Assembly: GCF_003116035.1 (NCBI RefSeq) | Contig: NZ_LGQW01000015.1 | Location: forward strand, 3,248,877-3,301,647 | Reading direction: 5' to 3' | DNA length: 52,771 nt | Source: Azospirillum sp. TSH64 | GTDB taxonomy: Bacteria > Pseudomonadota > Alphaproteobacteria > Azospirillales > Azospirillaceae | Shown here: piece after piece, positions 16,837 through 24,527 of the stretch | Numbering within the stretch: the first letter of the stretch is position 1 | How the letters are laid out: every line of letters begins with the position of its first letter | Translations under genes and position numbers: made by a program | The notes under the pieces: model-generated | Told to the model about the DNA's origin: nothing | What the model saw: the letters and a program-made list of their open reading frames with translations, nothing else | Databases searched by the model: none

Positions 16837-17361
16837 ATGTTCGAATCGGCGTCACGCGTGATGTATTTCCTGGCGGCGGCGACGCTCGGCCTGTTCGCCA
16901 TGATGTTCATCGCCCTGTCGGCCCTGACGGTGGTGGAGGGGGTGGTGGCGCTGGACAGCGCCGTCCTGACATCGGCCATGCTGGACGGGGTGGGGATGAT
17001 CGTGCTGGCCATCGCGGTGTTCGAGATCGCCAAATACCTCTATGAGGAGGAGATCGTCCGCGAACGCGAGCTGCGCCGCGCCGACGAGGCCCGCCGCACC
17101 CTGACCAAGTTCCTGACCACGATCATCATCGCCGCCAGCCTGGAAGGGCTGGTCCTGGTGTTCGAGGCGCGCACCAGCGAGATTTCCGCCATCGTCTATC
17201 CGGTGATGCTGCTGGGCGTGGTCACGCTGCTGGTCGTCGGGCTCGGCGCCTTCCAGCTGCTGGCGCGCAAGGCGGAGAGCATCCATGTCGATCCCGCCGC
17301 GTCGGAAGCGGACGAGGCCGATGAGGACAAGCGGCCGGCGGTGGAGGCCGGTGGCGATTAG
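16837..17361 (+). CDS. Integral membrane protein of unknown function
   Basis: A 174-residue protein with four hydrophobic helices, about residues 9-35, 45-66, 92-108 and 117-140, and an acidic tail (ASEADEADEDKR). A charged stretch, EEEIVRERELRRADEARR, joins the second and third helices. I do not recognise a named family; a role as a small transporter accessory or stress membrane protein would be guesswork. A good terminator overlaps its stop codon. Confidence 0.75.
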   Translation: MFESASRVMYFLAAATLGLFAMMFIALSALTVVEGVVALDSAVLTSAMLDGVGMIVLAIAVFEIAKYLYEEEIVRERELRRADEARRTLTKFLTTIIIAASLEGLVLVFEARTSEISAIVYPVMLLGVVTLLVVGLGAFQLLARKAESIHVDPAASEADEADEDKRPAVEAGGD

Positions 17362-17381
17362 GCCGACCATGTCGGCCTTTT
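17361..17381 (+). terminator. Rho-independent terminator after the membrane-protein gene
   Basis: GGCCGAC-CAT-GTCGGCC is a perfect 7-bp stem with a 3-base loop, followed directly by TTTT. It begins at the last base of the stop codon of the preceding gene. Confidence 0.8.
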
Positions 17382-17467
17382 GCCGTGCCGCCTTTTGCCG
17401 TGATTGACCCGCCCCTGCCGCCTGCGCCAAGCTTGCTGCCGTCCAAGGTGGTAGAGGGAGAAGGGGC

Positions 17468-18379
17468 ATGGCCCGCAATACGGGCAATTACACGGCCGTC
17501 TATGGCTTTCCGGAATCGGCGGACGCCGCGCGCCGTCTGGCCCAGGCGCTGGAGATCCCCTGCCACATCGCCGAGCTGCACCGTTTCCCCGACGGCGAAA
17601 GCCTGGTCCGGCTGCCGGAGCCGGTGGAACGCGCCATCGTCTACCGCTCGCTCGACCGCCCGAACGAAAAGCTGGTCGAGCTGACGCTCGCCGCCTCGGT
17701 GCTGCGGCGCCAGGGGGCGACCGAACTCTGCCTGGTGGCGCCCTACATGGCCTACATGCGCCAGGACGCCATCTTCAGGCCGGGAGAGCCGGTCAGCCAG
17801 ACGGTGGTCGGCGACTGGCTCGGCCGCTGTTTCGACCGCTTCGTCTGCGTCGAGCCGCATCTGCACCGCACCCACACGCTGGACGAGGTCTTCGTCGGCC
17901 GCCCGTCCGCAGCACTCAGCGGAGCCGCCCCCATCGCCGAGCATCTGCGGGCGAACGGCGTGGCGTCGGGCACCGTCATCGTCGGCCCGGACGAGGAGTC
18001 CGCCCCGCTGGTGGAGGCGGTGGCCGGCCCGCTCGGCCTGACCGGCATCGTCGGCCGCAAGGAGCGGCGCGGCGACCGCGACGTCACGGTGGCGCTGCCC
18101 CCCGACGCGCCGATCCACGGCCGGCCGGTGGTGATCGTCGACGACGTCATCAGCTCCGGCGAGACGATCTTCTCCTGCGCCCGCGCCGCGCGGGTGCTGG
18201 GGGCGAGCCGGGTGCAGGTCTATGGCGTCCATGCGCTGTTCAGCGACATCGTCGCCGAACGCTTCACCGCGGAGGGGCTGGGCCGGCCGCTGTCCTGCGA
18301 CGGCGTGCCGCACCCTTCCAACGCCCTGTCGCTCAGCGGCCTTCTCGCCGACGCCATCGCGTCGTTCGGACGCGGATAG
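17468..18379 (+). CDS. Divergent ribose-phosphate pyrophosphokinase
   Basis: A 303-residue protein with the two tandem phosphoribosyltransferase folds of PRPP synthetase, which makes PRPP from ribose 5-phosphate and ATP. The PRPP-binding loop is VIVDDVISSGET. The ATP/R5P region has FPDGESLVRLPE and APYMAYMRQDAIFRPGEPVS. The usual DLHAxQIQG signature of housekeeping Prs is replaced by CVEPHLHRTHTLDEV, as in the archaeal-like or class III branch. It is therefore probably a second, specialised enzyme rather than the main prs. Confidence 0.85.
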   Translation: MARNTGNYTAVYGFPESADAARRLAQALEIPCHIAELHRFPDGESLVRLPEPVERAIVYRSLDRPNEKLVELTLAASVLRRQGATELCLVAPYMAYMRQDAIFRPGEPVSQTVVGDWLGRCFDRFVCVEPHLHRTHTLDEVFVGRPSAALSGAAPIAEHLRANGVASGTVIVGPDEESAPLVEAVAGPLGLTGIVGRKERRGDRDVTVALPPDAPIHGRPVVIVDDVISSGETIFSCARAARVLGASRVQVYGVHALFSDIVAERFTAEGLGRPLSCDGVPHPSNALSLSGLLADAIASFGRG

Positions 18380-18431
18380 GCCGCCCCGTCCCGGCGGCGG
18401 CCGGCGACGCTTCGGATCCCCTGGGACGGCC

Positions 18432-18836
18432 TTACAGGGTCGGCCGGGGGACCGGCGTGCCGGCCGGGATCAGCTTGGCTCCCTTAGGCCGCTTGGGGCA
18501 GTCGCCGGACGAGTACCAGCGCGTGATGACGCCCTGTTCGACCAGGAAGCGCTGTTCGCAGCTGGCGTAATCGGGAACATAGCCCCACTCTTCCGAGTGC
18601 CGGCCGTTCGTCAGCCATGAATACTGATACCCGATCATCTTCGATCCGTTGTTCAGCACATGGCTGTTCTGCGGCGGGCCCCATGACAGGACCAGATCGT
18701 CTTCGGACGCTCCCACCCAGGACGCCGTGACGTCGGACGTGGTCTGGTAGCGCTGGCCCGAAACCAGATTTGACAAGGGCGAGCCGGCACATCCTTGAAG
18801 TGCGAGGCAGACCAGGACAACGGATACACGTCGCAT
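18432..18836 (-). CDS. Lipoprotein of unknown function
   Basis: A 134-residue protein starting MRRVSVVLVCLALQGC; the lipobox LALQGC puts the lipidated cysteine at residue 16. The mature part (WVGASEDDLVLSWGPPQNSH, SKMIGYQYSW, YASCEQRFLVEQGVITRW) resembles small proteobacterial lipoproteins whose SWGPP segment recalls SmpA/BamE-like folds, but I would not assign that. An upstream in-frame start at 18863 adds nine residues and weakens the signal peptide. Confidence 0.75.
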   Translation of the reverse strand: MRRVSVVLVCLALQGCAGSPLSNLVSGQRYQTTSDVTASWVGASEDDLVLSWGPPQNSHVLNNGSKMIGYQYSWLTNGRHSEEWGYVPDYASCEQRFLVEQGVITRWYSSGDCPKRPKGAKLIPAGTPVPRPTL

Positions 18837-19249
18837 GTCGGATCTTTCATCGGATTGAGACAAGATTGGAATGACCTGCGCCGGACGAAATAATCCGTGG
18901 GCAAAGCCGAGTAGGCCGTAATACGTGCTCAGTAACAGGATGGTTGCGCAAATTTAAAGTATCGTTTCCATCGATTCAACTTGGACGCACTCCCTCTGAG
19001 TGCCTAACCCGAATAGGGAAAGGATTTCGTCTTGACTTGAGTTGTTGCCTATCTTCGCCGGTCGATTTTCCCACCGATGCGGCGGGGTGGAGCGTGGAAA
19101 ACACAGCAAGCGCGACGCTGTCCGCCGGCCGCCGCTCGGTAACACTAACGTTCGTGGTAGGATCTGGTGTAATCTGGCCTCCGGACCGGTGAGTGCGGCG
19201 GTCCGGATCTGGCGATGCGCGGGGGCAGTCCGTTGAGCGGAGGCGTGTG
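18837..19249. other. Long intergenic region before the c-di-GMP gene pair
   Basis: About 410 bp with no credible gene. The middle (18900-19060) is more AT-rich than its surroundings. It contains a 6-bp hairpin, GCACTC-cctct-GAGTGC, at 18987-19003, and a longer inverted repeat at 19180-19207. It probably holds promoters for the two divergent units. Confidence 0.4.
19180..19207. repeat. Perfect 9-bp inverted repeat upstream of the 168-residue gene
   Basis: TCCGGACCG and CGGTCCGGA are exact reverse complements separated by 10 bases, ending 42 bp before the ATG at 19250. It could be an operator or a hairpin in the leader RNA; the sequence alone does not decide. Confidence 0.45.
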
Positions 19250-19756
19250 ATGTCGAAGGTGACGGACGTCGTTCTTCGGATGGCCCGCAAATTGACCGAG
19301 GACATCGCGGCGCTGGCCCGCCTGCGGGCCGCCGGCAAGCCGAAGACCTTTCCGCGCTTCCGCGAAATCCGGGCGGCCTATCTCGACATCCAGGGCCTGA
19401 TCTTCTCGATCCAGGAAAGGCTGGAGGTCGCCGGCAAGGAGCTGCCGTCGAATTTCCCTCAATGGGTGCTGCGGCAGAAGCTGAGCGCCATCGCCATCTT
19501 CACCGACATCAGCCATTCCTTCGTCAGCGACCCGCCGCTGGCGCTGACCGCCTCGCTGGGCGCCTTCGACGTGCTGGTGGCGGAACAGAAGGCCTTCAAC
19601 GAAACGCTGCACACCTTCGACACCATGCTGATGGAAGCCGGCATCGACGACAAGATGGCCGACGAGCTGGACGCCACCCGCAGCAAGATCGAACAGATCC
19701 TCGGCATGATCGAAAAGCTTCTGTTGACCAGCCCGAAGATCCTAGAGGAGTTCTGA
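19250..19756 (+). CDS. Alpha-helical protein of unknown function, coupled to a c-di-GMP enzyme
   Basis: A 168-residue protein, predicted largely helical and cytoplasmic, with no signal peptide. The start at 19250 follows a GGAGG-like site; the frame is open upstream to 19193 without support. Segments include FPRFREIRAAYLDIQGLIFS and DELDATRSKIEQILGMIEKL. Its stop overlaps the start of the GGDEF-EAL gene (TGATG), so the two are translationally coupled. I do not recognise the family. The coupling suggests it modulates, or is regulated with, the downstream c-di-GMP enzyme. Confidence 0.75.
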   Translation: MSKVTDVVLRMARKLTEDIAALARLRAAGKPKTFPRFREIRAAYLDIQGLIFSIQERLEVAGKELPSNFPQWVLRQKLSAIAIFTDISHSFVSDPPLALTASLGAFDVLVAEQKAFNETLHTFDTMLMEAGIDDKMADELDATRSKIEQILGMIEKLLLTSPKILEEF

Positions 19757-22596
19757 TGCCGGAACCGGCAGCCGATCCCAAGGCAGATCCGATTGCGGAC
19801 AGCCCGTCGGCCTCCGGTCCGAACCCGACAGCCCGTCGCGTCCTGCGCAATCCTCACATGCCGGTGGCCGTCCCCCTGCTGGCCCTGATTGTCGGCGCCG
19901 GCCTGTCCCTGCTGGCGATGCTCCAGTCCGAGCATCTGCTGGCGCGCGAGGAGGCGCACCGCTTTTCCGCGCGGGTCGAGGAAATCCACGGCCAGCTGGC
20001 CGACCGCATCAAGGTGTACGAGCAGGTGGCACGCAGCGCCGCCTCGCTGGCGATGACCTTCCCCGACATGCATTGGACGCAGTGGAGCCGCTTCGTCGAG
20101 GCGCTGGACATGCCGCAGCGCTATCCCGGCATCATCTCCATCGCCTATGCCCGCGCCGTCGCGGCCGAGCGGTCGGGCGATCTGGTGGCGTCGATGCGGG
20201 CGTCCGGCCTGACGGCCTTCCGCATCTGGCCGGAGCATGCCGGGGCGGACCGGGTGGTCAACATCTTCACCGCCCCGGTCAACGAGGCGAATGTGCGGGC
20301 CATCGGCTTCGACATGATGTCGGAGGCGGTGCGGCGCTCGACCATCGAACGGGCGCGCGACAGCGGCGAACCGGCCGCCACCCGCGCCATCACCCTGAAG
20401 ATCGACGAGGCGGCGGGGGCCAGGCCCGCCTTCATCCTCTATCAAGCGACCTACCGCGGCGATCCCCTGCCGCCGTCGCTTGAAGCGCGCCGCGCCTCCT
20501 TCACCGGGGTGGTGCTGACCCCGGTCCGGATCGGCCCGCTGGTGGACGGGCTGATCGACGGCCAAAGTCCCGACACCGGTCTCGAGATCTACGACGTGCC
20601 GCCGGCGGAGGCCGAGTTTCCGCTCTACCGCAGCCACCGCCCGCTGGAATCCGCGCCCACGATCACCCTGAACCGCGAGCTGCCGGTCGGCGGGCGCATC
20701 TGGACCGTCCGTTACGACCGGCTTCCCGACGGACTGTTCACCGCCCATGACTGGGTGCCCGGCGCCCTGCTGGCGGTCGGCCTCGCGCTCAGCATCGCGC
20801 TGTCGCTGGTCCTGCGCATGGCGCTGGTGACCCATTCCCGCGCGGTCGAGCTGGCCGGCGAGATGACCGCCTCGCTGCGCCTGCAGGAGGCGGAGCGGCA
20901 GCAGCTGTTCACCCAGGCGCCGCTGGGCATCGCACTGCTCGGCACCGACGGGCTGGTGCTGGACTGCAACCCGGCCTTCGCCGCCGCCGCCGGCCTGCCG
21001 CGGCAGGGGCTGGTCGGCACCGACGCCCGGCTGCGCTTCGGCGACCAGGCGTCGGTCGTCGCGCTGGAGGCGGCGCTGCATGGCGAGAGCGGCAAGCTCG
21101 AATCCGACCAGCCCCTGCTGATGGGCGGCCGGCGCAGCCATTTCAGCCTGCATTTCCAGCCGGTCACCGCCGGGGGTGCTTTAAAATTCGTCCTGGCCTT
21201 CGCCGAGGACATCGGCGAGAAGCGCCGGGCCGAGCAGCACATCCAGTATCTCGCCCATTTCGATGCGCTGACCGGCCTGCCCAACCGCGTCCTGCTCTAC
21301 GACCGCATCGCCCAGGCGCTGCGCGAGGGGCGGCGCGACGGCACCAAGGTGGCGGTGCTGTTCATCGACCTCGACCGCTTCAAGGTGATCAACGACAGCC
21401 TGGGCCACAGCTTTGGCGACGAGGTGCTGCGCTCGGTGGCGCGCCGGCTCCAGGCGGGGTTGCGCGAATCCGACACGGTCGGCCGGCTGGGCGGCGACGA
21501 GTTCCTGATCGTCGTCCGCCGGGTGACGGAGCCGAAGGACGCCGCCCGCGTGGCGGAGAAGGTGGTGGCGCATCTGGCCAGCCCCTTTGCCGTCGGCGGC
21601 CAGAATTTCGTGGTGACGCCCAGCATCGGCATCAGCCTGTACCCCGACGACGCCGACGATCCCGAAGGGCTGATCCGCTGCGCCGACATCGCCATGTACC
21701 ATGCCAAGGAGCAGGGGCGGAACGGCTTCCGCTTCGTCACCAGGGAGATGGGCGCCAAGTCGCGCGAGCGCCTGGATCTGGAGAGCGCGCTGCGCCAGGC
21801 CATCCGCGAGGGCGAGCTTTTCCTGGTCTACCAGCCCCAGGTCGACACCCTGACCGGCCGCATCGTCGGGCTGGAGGCGCTGGTCCGCTGGCGCCATCCC
21901 GAGGAGGGGCTGATCCTGCCCGGCCGTTTCCTGCCGGTGGCGGAGGAGACCGGGCTGGTTCTGGCGATGGGCGACTGGGTGCTGTCCGAGGCCTGCGCCC
22001 AGATCCGGCGCTGGCGCGCGCGGTTCGGCCTGTCGATCCCGGTGGCGGTCAACGTGTCCGGCGCCCAGTTCCGCGACGGCCAGCTTCCGGTCACGGTCGC
22101 CCGCGCGCTCGACGCCAACGGCCTCAGCGGCTCCGAGCTGGAGATCGAGGTGACGGAAAGCACGCTGATCGACGACATCGAATCGGCAGCGGCCACCCTG
22201 GCGGCCTTGAAGCAGCGCGGCGTGCTGATCGCGCTGGACGATTTCGGCACCGGCTATTCCAGCCTCAGCTACCTGCATCGCCTGCCCATCGACAAGCTGA
22301 AGATCGACCGTTCCTTCATCCACGACCTGTCGACCGGCGCCAGCGACGCGTCGGTCCCGCGCGCCATCGTCGGTCTCGGCCGCAGCCTCGGCCTGTCGGT
22401 GATCGCCGAGGGGGTGGAGACCCAGGAGCAGTTGCAGCTTCTGCGCGATCTGGCCTGCGAAAGCTACCAGGGCTTCCTGTTCAGCCGCCCCATCCCGGCC
22501 GAGGAGGTGGAGCGGCTGCTGGAGACGCGGACGGCGGTGCAGCCCCCCATGCAGCCGCCCGTGCAGCCCCCCGCGCATCCGGTGTCGGCGGAATAG
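19756..22596 (+). CDS. CHASE-PAS-GGDEF-EAL bifunctional c-di-GMP protein
   Basis: A 946-residue inner-membrane protein. A first membrane helix lies at about residues 36-56, then a periplasmic CHASE sensor domain (about 75-310; YPGIISIAYARAV, VLTPVRIGPLVDGL), and a second helix near 335-355. A PAS-like segment follows (GTDGLVLDCNPAFAAAAGLP). The GGDEF domain has intact GGDEF and an inhibitory RESD five residues before it. The EAL domain has EALVRW, DDFGTGYSS and EGVET, so both synthesis and hydrolysis of c-di-GMP look possible. Its 3' end is partly repeated downstream at 23798-24013. Confidence 0.93.
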   Translation: MPEPAADPKADPIADSPSASGPNPTARRVLRNPHMPVAVPLLALIVGAGLSLLAMLQSEHLLAREEAHRFSARVEEIHGQLADRIKVYEQVARSAASLAMTFPDMHWTQWSRFVEALDMPQRYPGIISIAYARAVAAERSGDLVASMRASGLTAFRIWPEHAGADRVVNIFTAPVNEANVRAIGFDMMSEAVRRSTIERARDSGEPAATRAITLKIDEAAGARPAFILYQATYRGDPLPPSLEARRASFTGVVLTPVRIGPLVDGLIDGQSPDTGLEIYDVPPAEAEFPLYRSHRPLESAPTITLNRELPVGGRIWTVRYDRLPDGLFTAHDWVPGALLAVGLALSIALSLVLRMALVTHSRAVELAGEMTASLRLQEAERQQLFTQAPLGIALLGTDGLVLDCNPAFAAAAGLPRQGLVGTDARLRFGDQASVVALEAALHGESGKLESDQPLLMGGRRSHFSLHFQPVTAGGALKFVLAFAEDIGEKRRAEQHIQYLAHFDALTGLPNRVLLYDRIAQALREGRRDGTKVAVLFIDLDRFKVINDSLGHSFGDEVLRSVARRLQAGLRESDTVGRLGGDEFLIVVRRVTEPKDAARVAEKVVAHLASPFAVGGQNFVVTPSIGISLYPDDADDPEGLIRCADIAMYHAKEQGRNGFRFVTREMGAKSRERLDLESALRQAIREGELFLVYQPQVDTLTGRIVGLEALVRWRHPEEGLILPGRFLPVAEETGLVLAMGDWVLSEACAQIRRWRARFGLSIPVAVNVSGAQFRDGQLPVTVARALDANGLSGSELEIEVTESTLIDDIESAAATLAALKQRGVLIALDDFGTGYSSLSYLHRLPIDKLKIDRSFIHDLSTGASDASVPRAIVGLGRSLGLSVIAEGVETQEQLQLLRDLACESYQGFLFSRPIPAEEVERLLETRTAVQPPMQPPVQPPAHPVSAE

Positions 22597-22607
22597 GGCG
22601 CCGCGTC

Positions 22608-23240
22608 TCACTCATACACGGCGTCGCGCGGGCCGGTATCGCCCAACGCCATCTTGACGAAGGCGTCGGCCGTCAGGTCCGCGTCGAGCAGCGCGCCATG
22701 GTGGGCGAAGCGGTCGCTCCGGTCGAGCCACAGCCGGTCGCACAGCGCATCGAGCGAGCCGGAAGCGCCGGGGAAGGCCGCGTGCGACATCTCCTTGGTG
22801 CAGATGAACCGGTCCGCCGGGAAGGTTTCGGCCCCCCATGCGGCGCGTCCGCAGCGCGCGAACTCGTGGTTCAGGAAGTCCATCTCGTTCTCATAGGCAT
22901 GGGCCACCAGAAGATCCTCGCCCAGGAAGGCGAGAAGCGCGTCGGCCACCTCGGGAAAGCGGGGCGCCGCCTTCAGGTCGGCGGGCTTGATGCCGTGCAC
23001 CTTGATGGCGTCGGGATGGAGAGGGGCGTCGGGGTTGACCCGCGTCTCCCAGCTGCGCGCCTTCCTCCAGCCATCCCCCTCGCGGAGAAGCTCGAGACAC
23101 CCGATTTCGATGATGATGCCGGGCTGGCGCAGGCCCTTGGGCGCCTTGCGGATGTCCTGGAGGCTCGGCAGGCGCCGTCCGGTCGTCTCGATGTCGATCG
23201 CGACCAGCCGGTCACGTCCTTCCCATGGCTGCATGCTCAT
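22608..23240 (-). CDS. DEDDh 3'-5' exonuclease (DnaQ/RNase T fold)
   Basis: A 210-residue exonuclease with the DEDDh motifs: DIETTG (Exo I) near residue 18, HAYENEMDFLNHE (Exo II), and HHGALLDADLTADAF (Exo III, with the histidine and aspartate four residues apart). Members proofread with DNA polymerase III or trim nucleic acids alone. No polymerase-binding tail is evident and the length is close to that of short DnaQ-like proteins. The start at 23240 is chosen because conserved sequence begins there; the frame stays open to 23420. It converges on the EAL gene. Confidence 0.88.
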   Translation of the reverse strand: MSMQPWEGRDRLVAIDIETTGRRLPSLQDIRKAPKGLRQPGIIIEIGCLELLREGDGWRKARSWETRVNPDAPLHPDAIKVHGIKPADLKAAPRFPEVADALLAFLGEDLLVAHAYENEMDFLNHEFARCGRAAWGAETFPADRFICTKEMSHAAFPGASGSLDALCDRLWLDRSDRFAHHGALLDADLTADAFVKMALGDTGPRDAVYE

Positions 23241-23376
23241 TGAGATCCAATCTTTCCTCGGTGGAGCCACCTGTGGCACGGATGTGAAACGAGGACAACG
23301 CTCCGTCACACCGCCCAGAGTAGCATGGCGGAAGCGCCATGACCGGCGCGACCGCTGGCGAGCAAGGAGTATCGCT

Positions 23377-23745
23377 GTGAAAATTCCCGGTCCCGAGCAT
23401 CCCATCGCGATCGTCCCCAACCCGAACCGGATCCGTGTCGTCTTCGCCGGCCGGGTCGTCGCCGAAACGGCACGCGCCCTGACGCTGACGGAGGCGACGT
23501 TGCCTGCGGTCCACTATATTCCCCGCGCGGATGCCGACATGACGGCCTTCGAGCGCACAGCGCACACGACGCATTGCCCTTACAAGGGCGATGCGTCGTA
23601 CTACAGCCTGCGCGTGGGTGACCGCGTCGCGGTCAACGCTGTCTGGACCTACGAGACTCCCTATCCCGCCGTGGCCGCGATCCGCGACCATCTGGCGTTT
23701 TATCCGGACCGCGTCGATTGCATCGAAGAGCACGCGGTCCCATAG
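23377..23745 (+). CDS. DUF427 domain protein
   Basis: A 122-residue protein from a GTG behind AAGGAG. It matches the DUF427 fold throughout: RIRVVFAGRVVAET, then PAVHYIPRADADM, the metal-site-like HTTHCPYKGDASYYSL, and a YETPYPAVAAIRDHLAFYP C-terminus. Length is normal. Function of the family is not settled. It is divergent from the exonuclease gene with a 136-bp gap. Confidence 0.9.
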   Translation: MKIPGPEHPIAIVPNPNRIRVVFAGRVVAETARALTLTEATLPAVHYIPRADADMTAFERTAHTTHCPYKGDASYYSLRVGDRVAVNAVWTYETPYPAVAAIRDHLAFYPDRVDCIEEHAVP

Positions 23746-23797
23746 CGGCAGCCGGCGGAAGGCTCGGCCTGCGGTGTGGTTGTGATCGCGATGCCCG

Positions 23798-24013
23798 GAC
23801 GCCTCCGTCCCGCGCGCCATCGTCGGTCTCGGCCGCAGCCTGGGCCTGTCGGTGACCGCCGAGGGGGTAGAGACGTAGGAGCAGTTGCAGTTGCTGCGCG
23901 ATTTGGCCTGCGAAAGCTACCAGGGCTTCCTGTTCAGCCGCCCTATCTCGGTCGAGGAGCTGAAGCGGCTGCTGGAGAAGCTGACGGCGGTGCAGCCGCT
24001 GTCTGCGGAGTGA
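23798..24013 (+). pseudogene. EAL-domain C-terminal fragment, decayed copy of the upstream gene's 3' end
   Basis: This stretch aligns with the end of the CHASE-PAS-GGDEF-EAL gene (about 22347-22550) over about 200 bases with some 17 mismatches by hand. It would encode RAIVGLGRSLGLSVTAEGVE, then a TAG at 23876-23878, then EQLQLLRDLACESYQGFLF and a tail ending LSAE and a TGA. No start or catalytic part is present, so it is a remnant. It lies in the same orientation as the intact gene, with the exonuclease and DUF427 genes between the two copies. Confidence 0.9.
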
Positions 24014-24051
24014 TGGGCGGGGAGTGAGGGCTGACGCCTGCTTTCAGAAGT

Positions 24052-24362
24052 TCAGGCGGCGTTGAGGGTGGGAATCTCGGCGAGGTCGGCAGCATCTCGC
24101 GGCCAAGCTGGTCGAGGTCGTGCTTAGCTTGCAGGGTCAGCCACAGCTCTGGCCCGTTGCCGCACAGCTTGCCGAGCCGCAGCGCCATGGCCGGCGTGAC
24201 CGGCTGTTCTTCCCGCAACAGGGTATGCAGGGTTTGGCGCGACACCCGCAGCAGTTTGGCGATCTCGGAAGCAGGCCGGTCCAGAGTCGGAAGTACGTCT
24301 TCGCGCAGGAGGGCGCCGGCATGGAGCGGGGCAAGGCCACGCCGGACTGAAGAGTCCGTCAT
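24052..24362 (-). pseudogene. higA: HigA-type antitoxin with C-terminal frameshift
   Basis: From the ATG at 24362 the frame encodes an XRE-family HigA antitoxin: LREDVLPTLDRPASEIAKLL and VSRQTLHTLLREEQPVTPAM are the helix-turn-helix, and GNGPELWLTLQAKHDL is the conserved C-terminal part. After LGREML the frame breaks. Restoring one base near 24088-24093 (CTGCCGAC read as CTGGCCGAC) gives ADLAEIPTLNAA and a stop at 24052, the usual HigA ending. As it stands the frame runs on with unrelated residues to 23943, antisense to the EAL remnant. The DNA-binding part is intact, so it may still fold. Confidence 0.85.
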
Positions 24363-24379
24363 CAGTGATAATCCTCTAG
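24362..24379 (-). pseudogene. higB: 3' end of higB, separated from its body by the IS
   Basis: Read leftwards, CTAGAGGATTATCACTGA gives LEDYH and a stop, the typical C-terminal end of RelE/HigB-type toxins. The stop overlaps the higA start as TGATG. The other part of the gene is at 25685-25877, on the far side of the IS element. Confidence 0.85.
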
Positions 24380-24394
24380 CAGGTCGCGGAAAAA
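24380..24394 (+). repeat. IS left terminal inverted repeat
   Basis: CAGGTCGCGGAAAAA, matching the right end with one mismatch; the CTAG target duplication is just outside it. Confidence 0.9.
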
Positions 24395-24527
24395 CGAACA
24401 TATTTCGGCTTTTTGCCTCCGCTGAGGCTTGGAAATGGCGGTTCAGCCGCCCGTTTTTGTTAGAATGGAGCGCCTTTTCGCGCTCTGAGATGCCCGGAGC
24501 CACCGTTCAGGGGGACTCCAGGCGTAA

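Noticed and set aside
19459..21153. Minus-strand frame opposite the CHASE-GGDEF-EAL gene
   Set aside because: Shadow of a clear gene on the other strand.
23776..24027. Plus-strand frame over the EAL remnant
   Set aside because: The DNA matches the EAL gene in another frame; this reading is a by-product.
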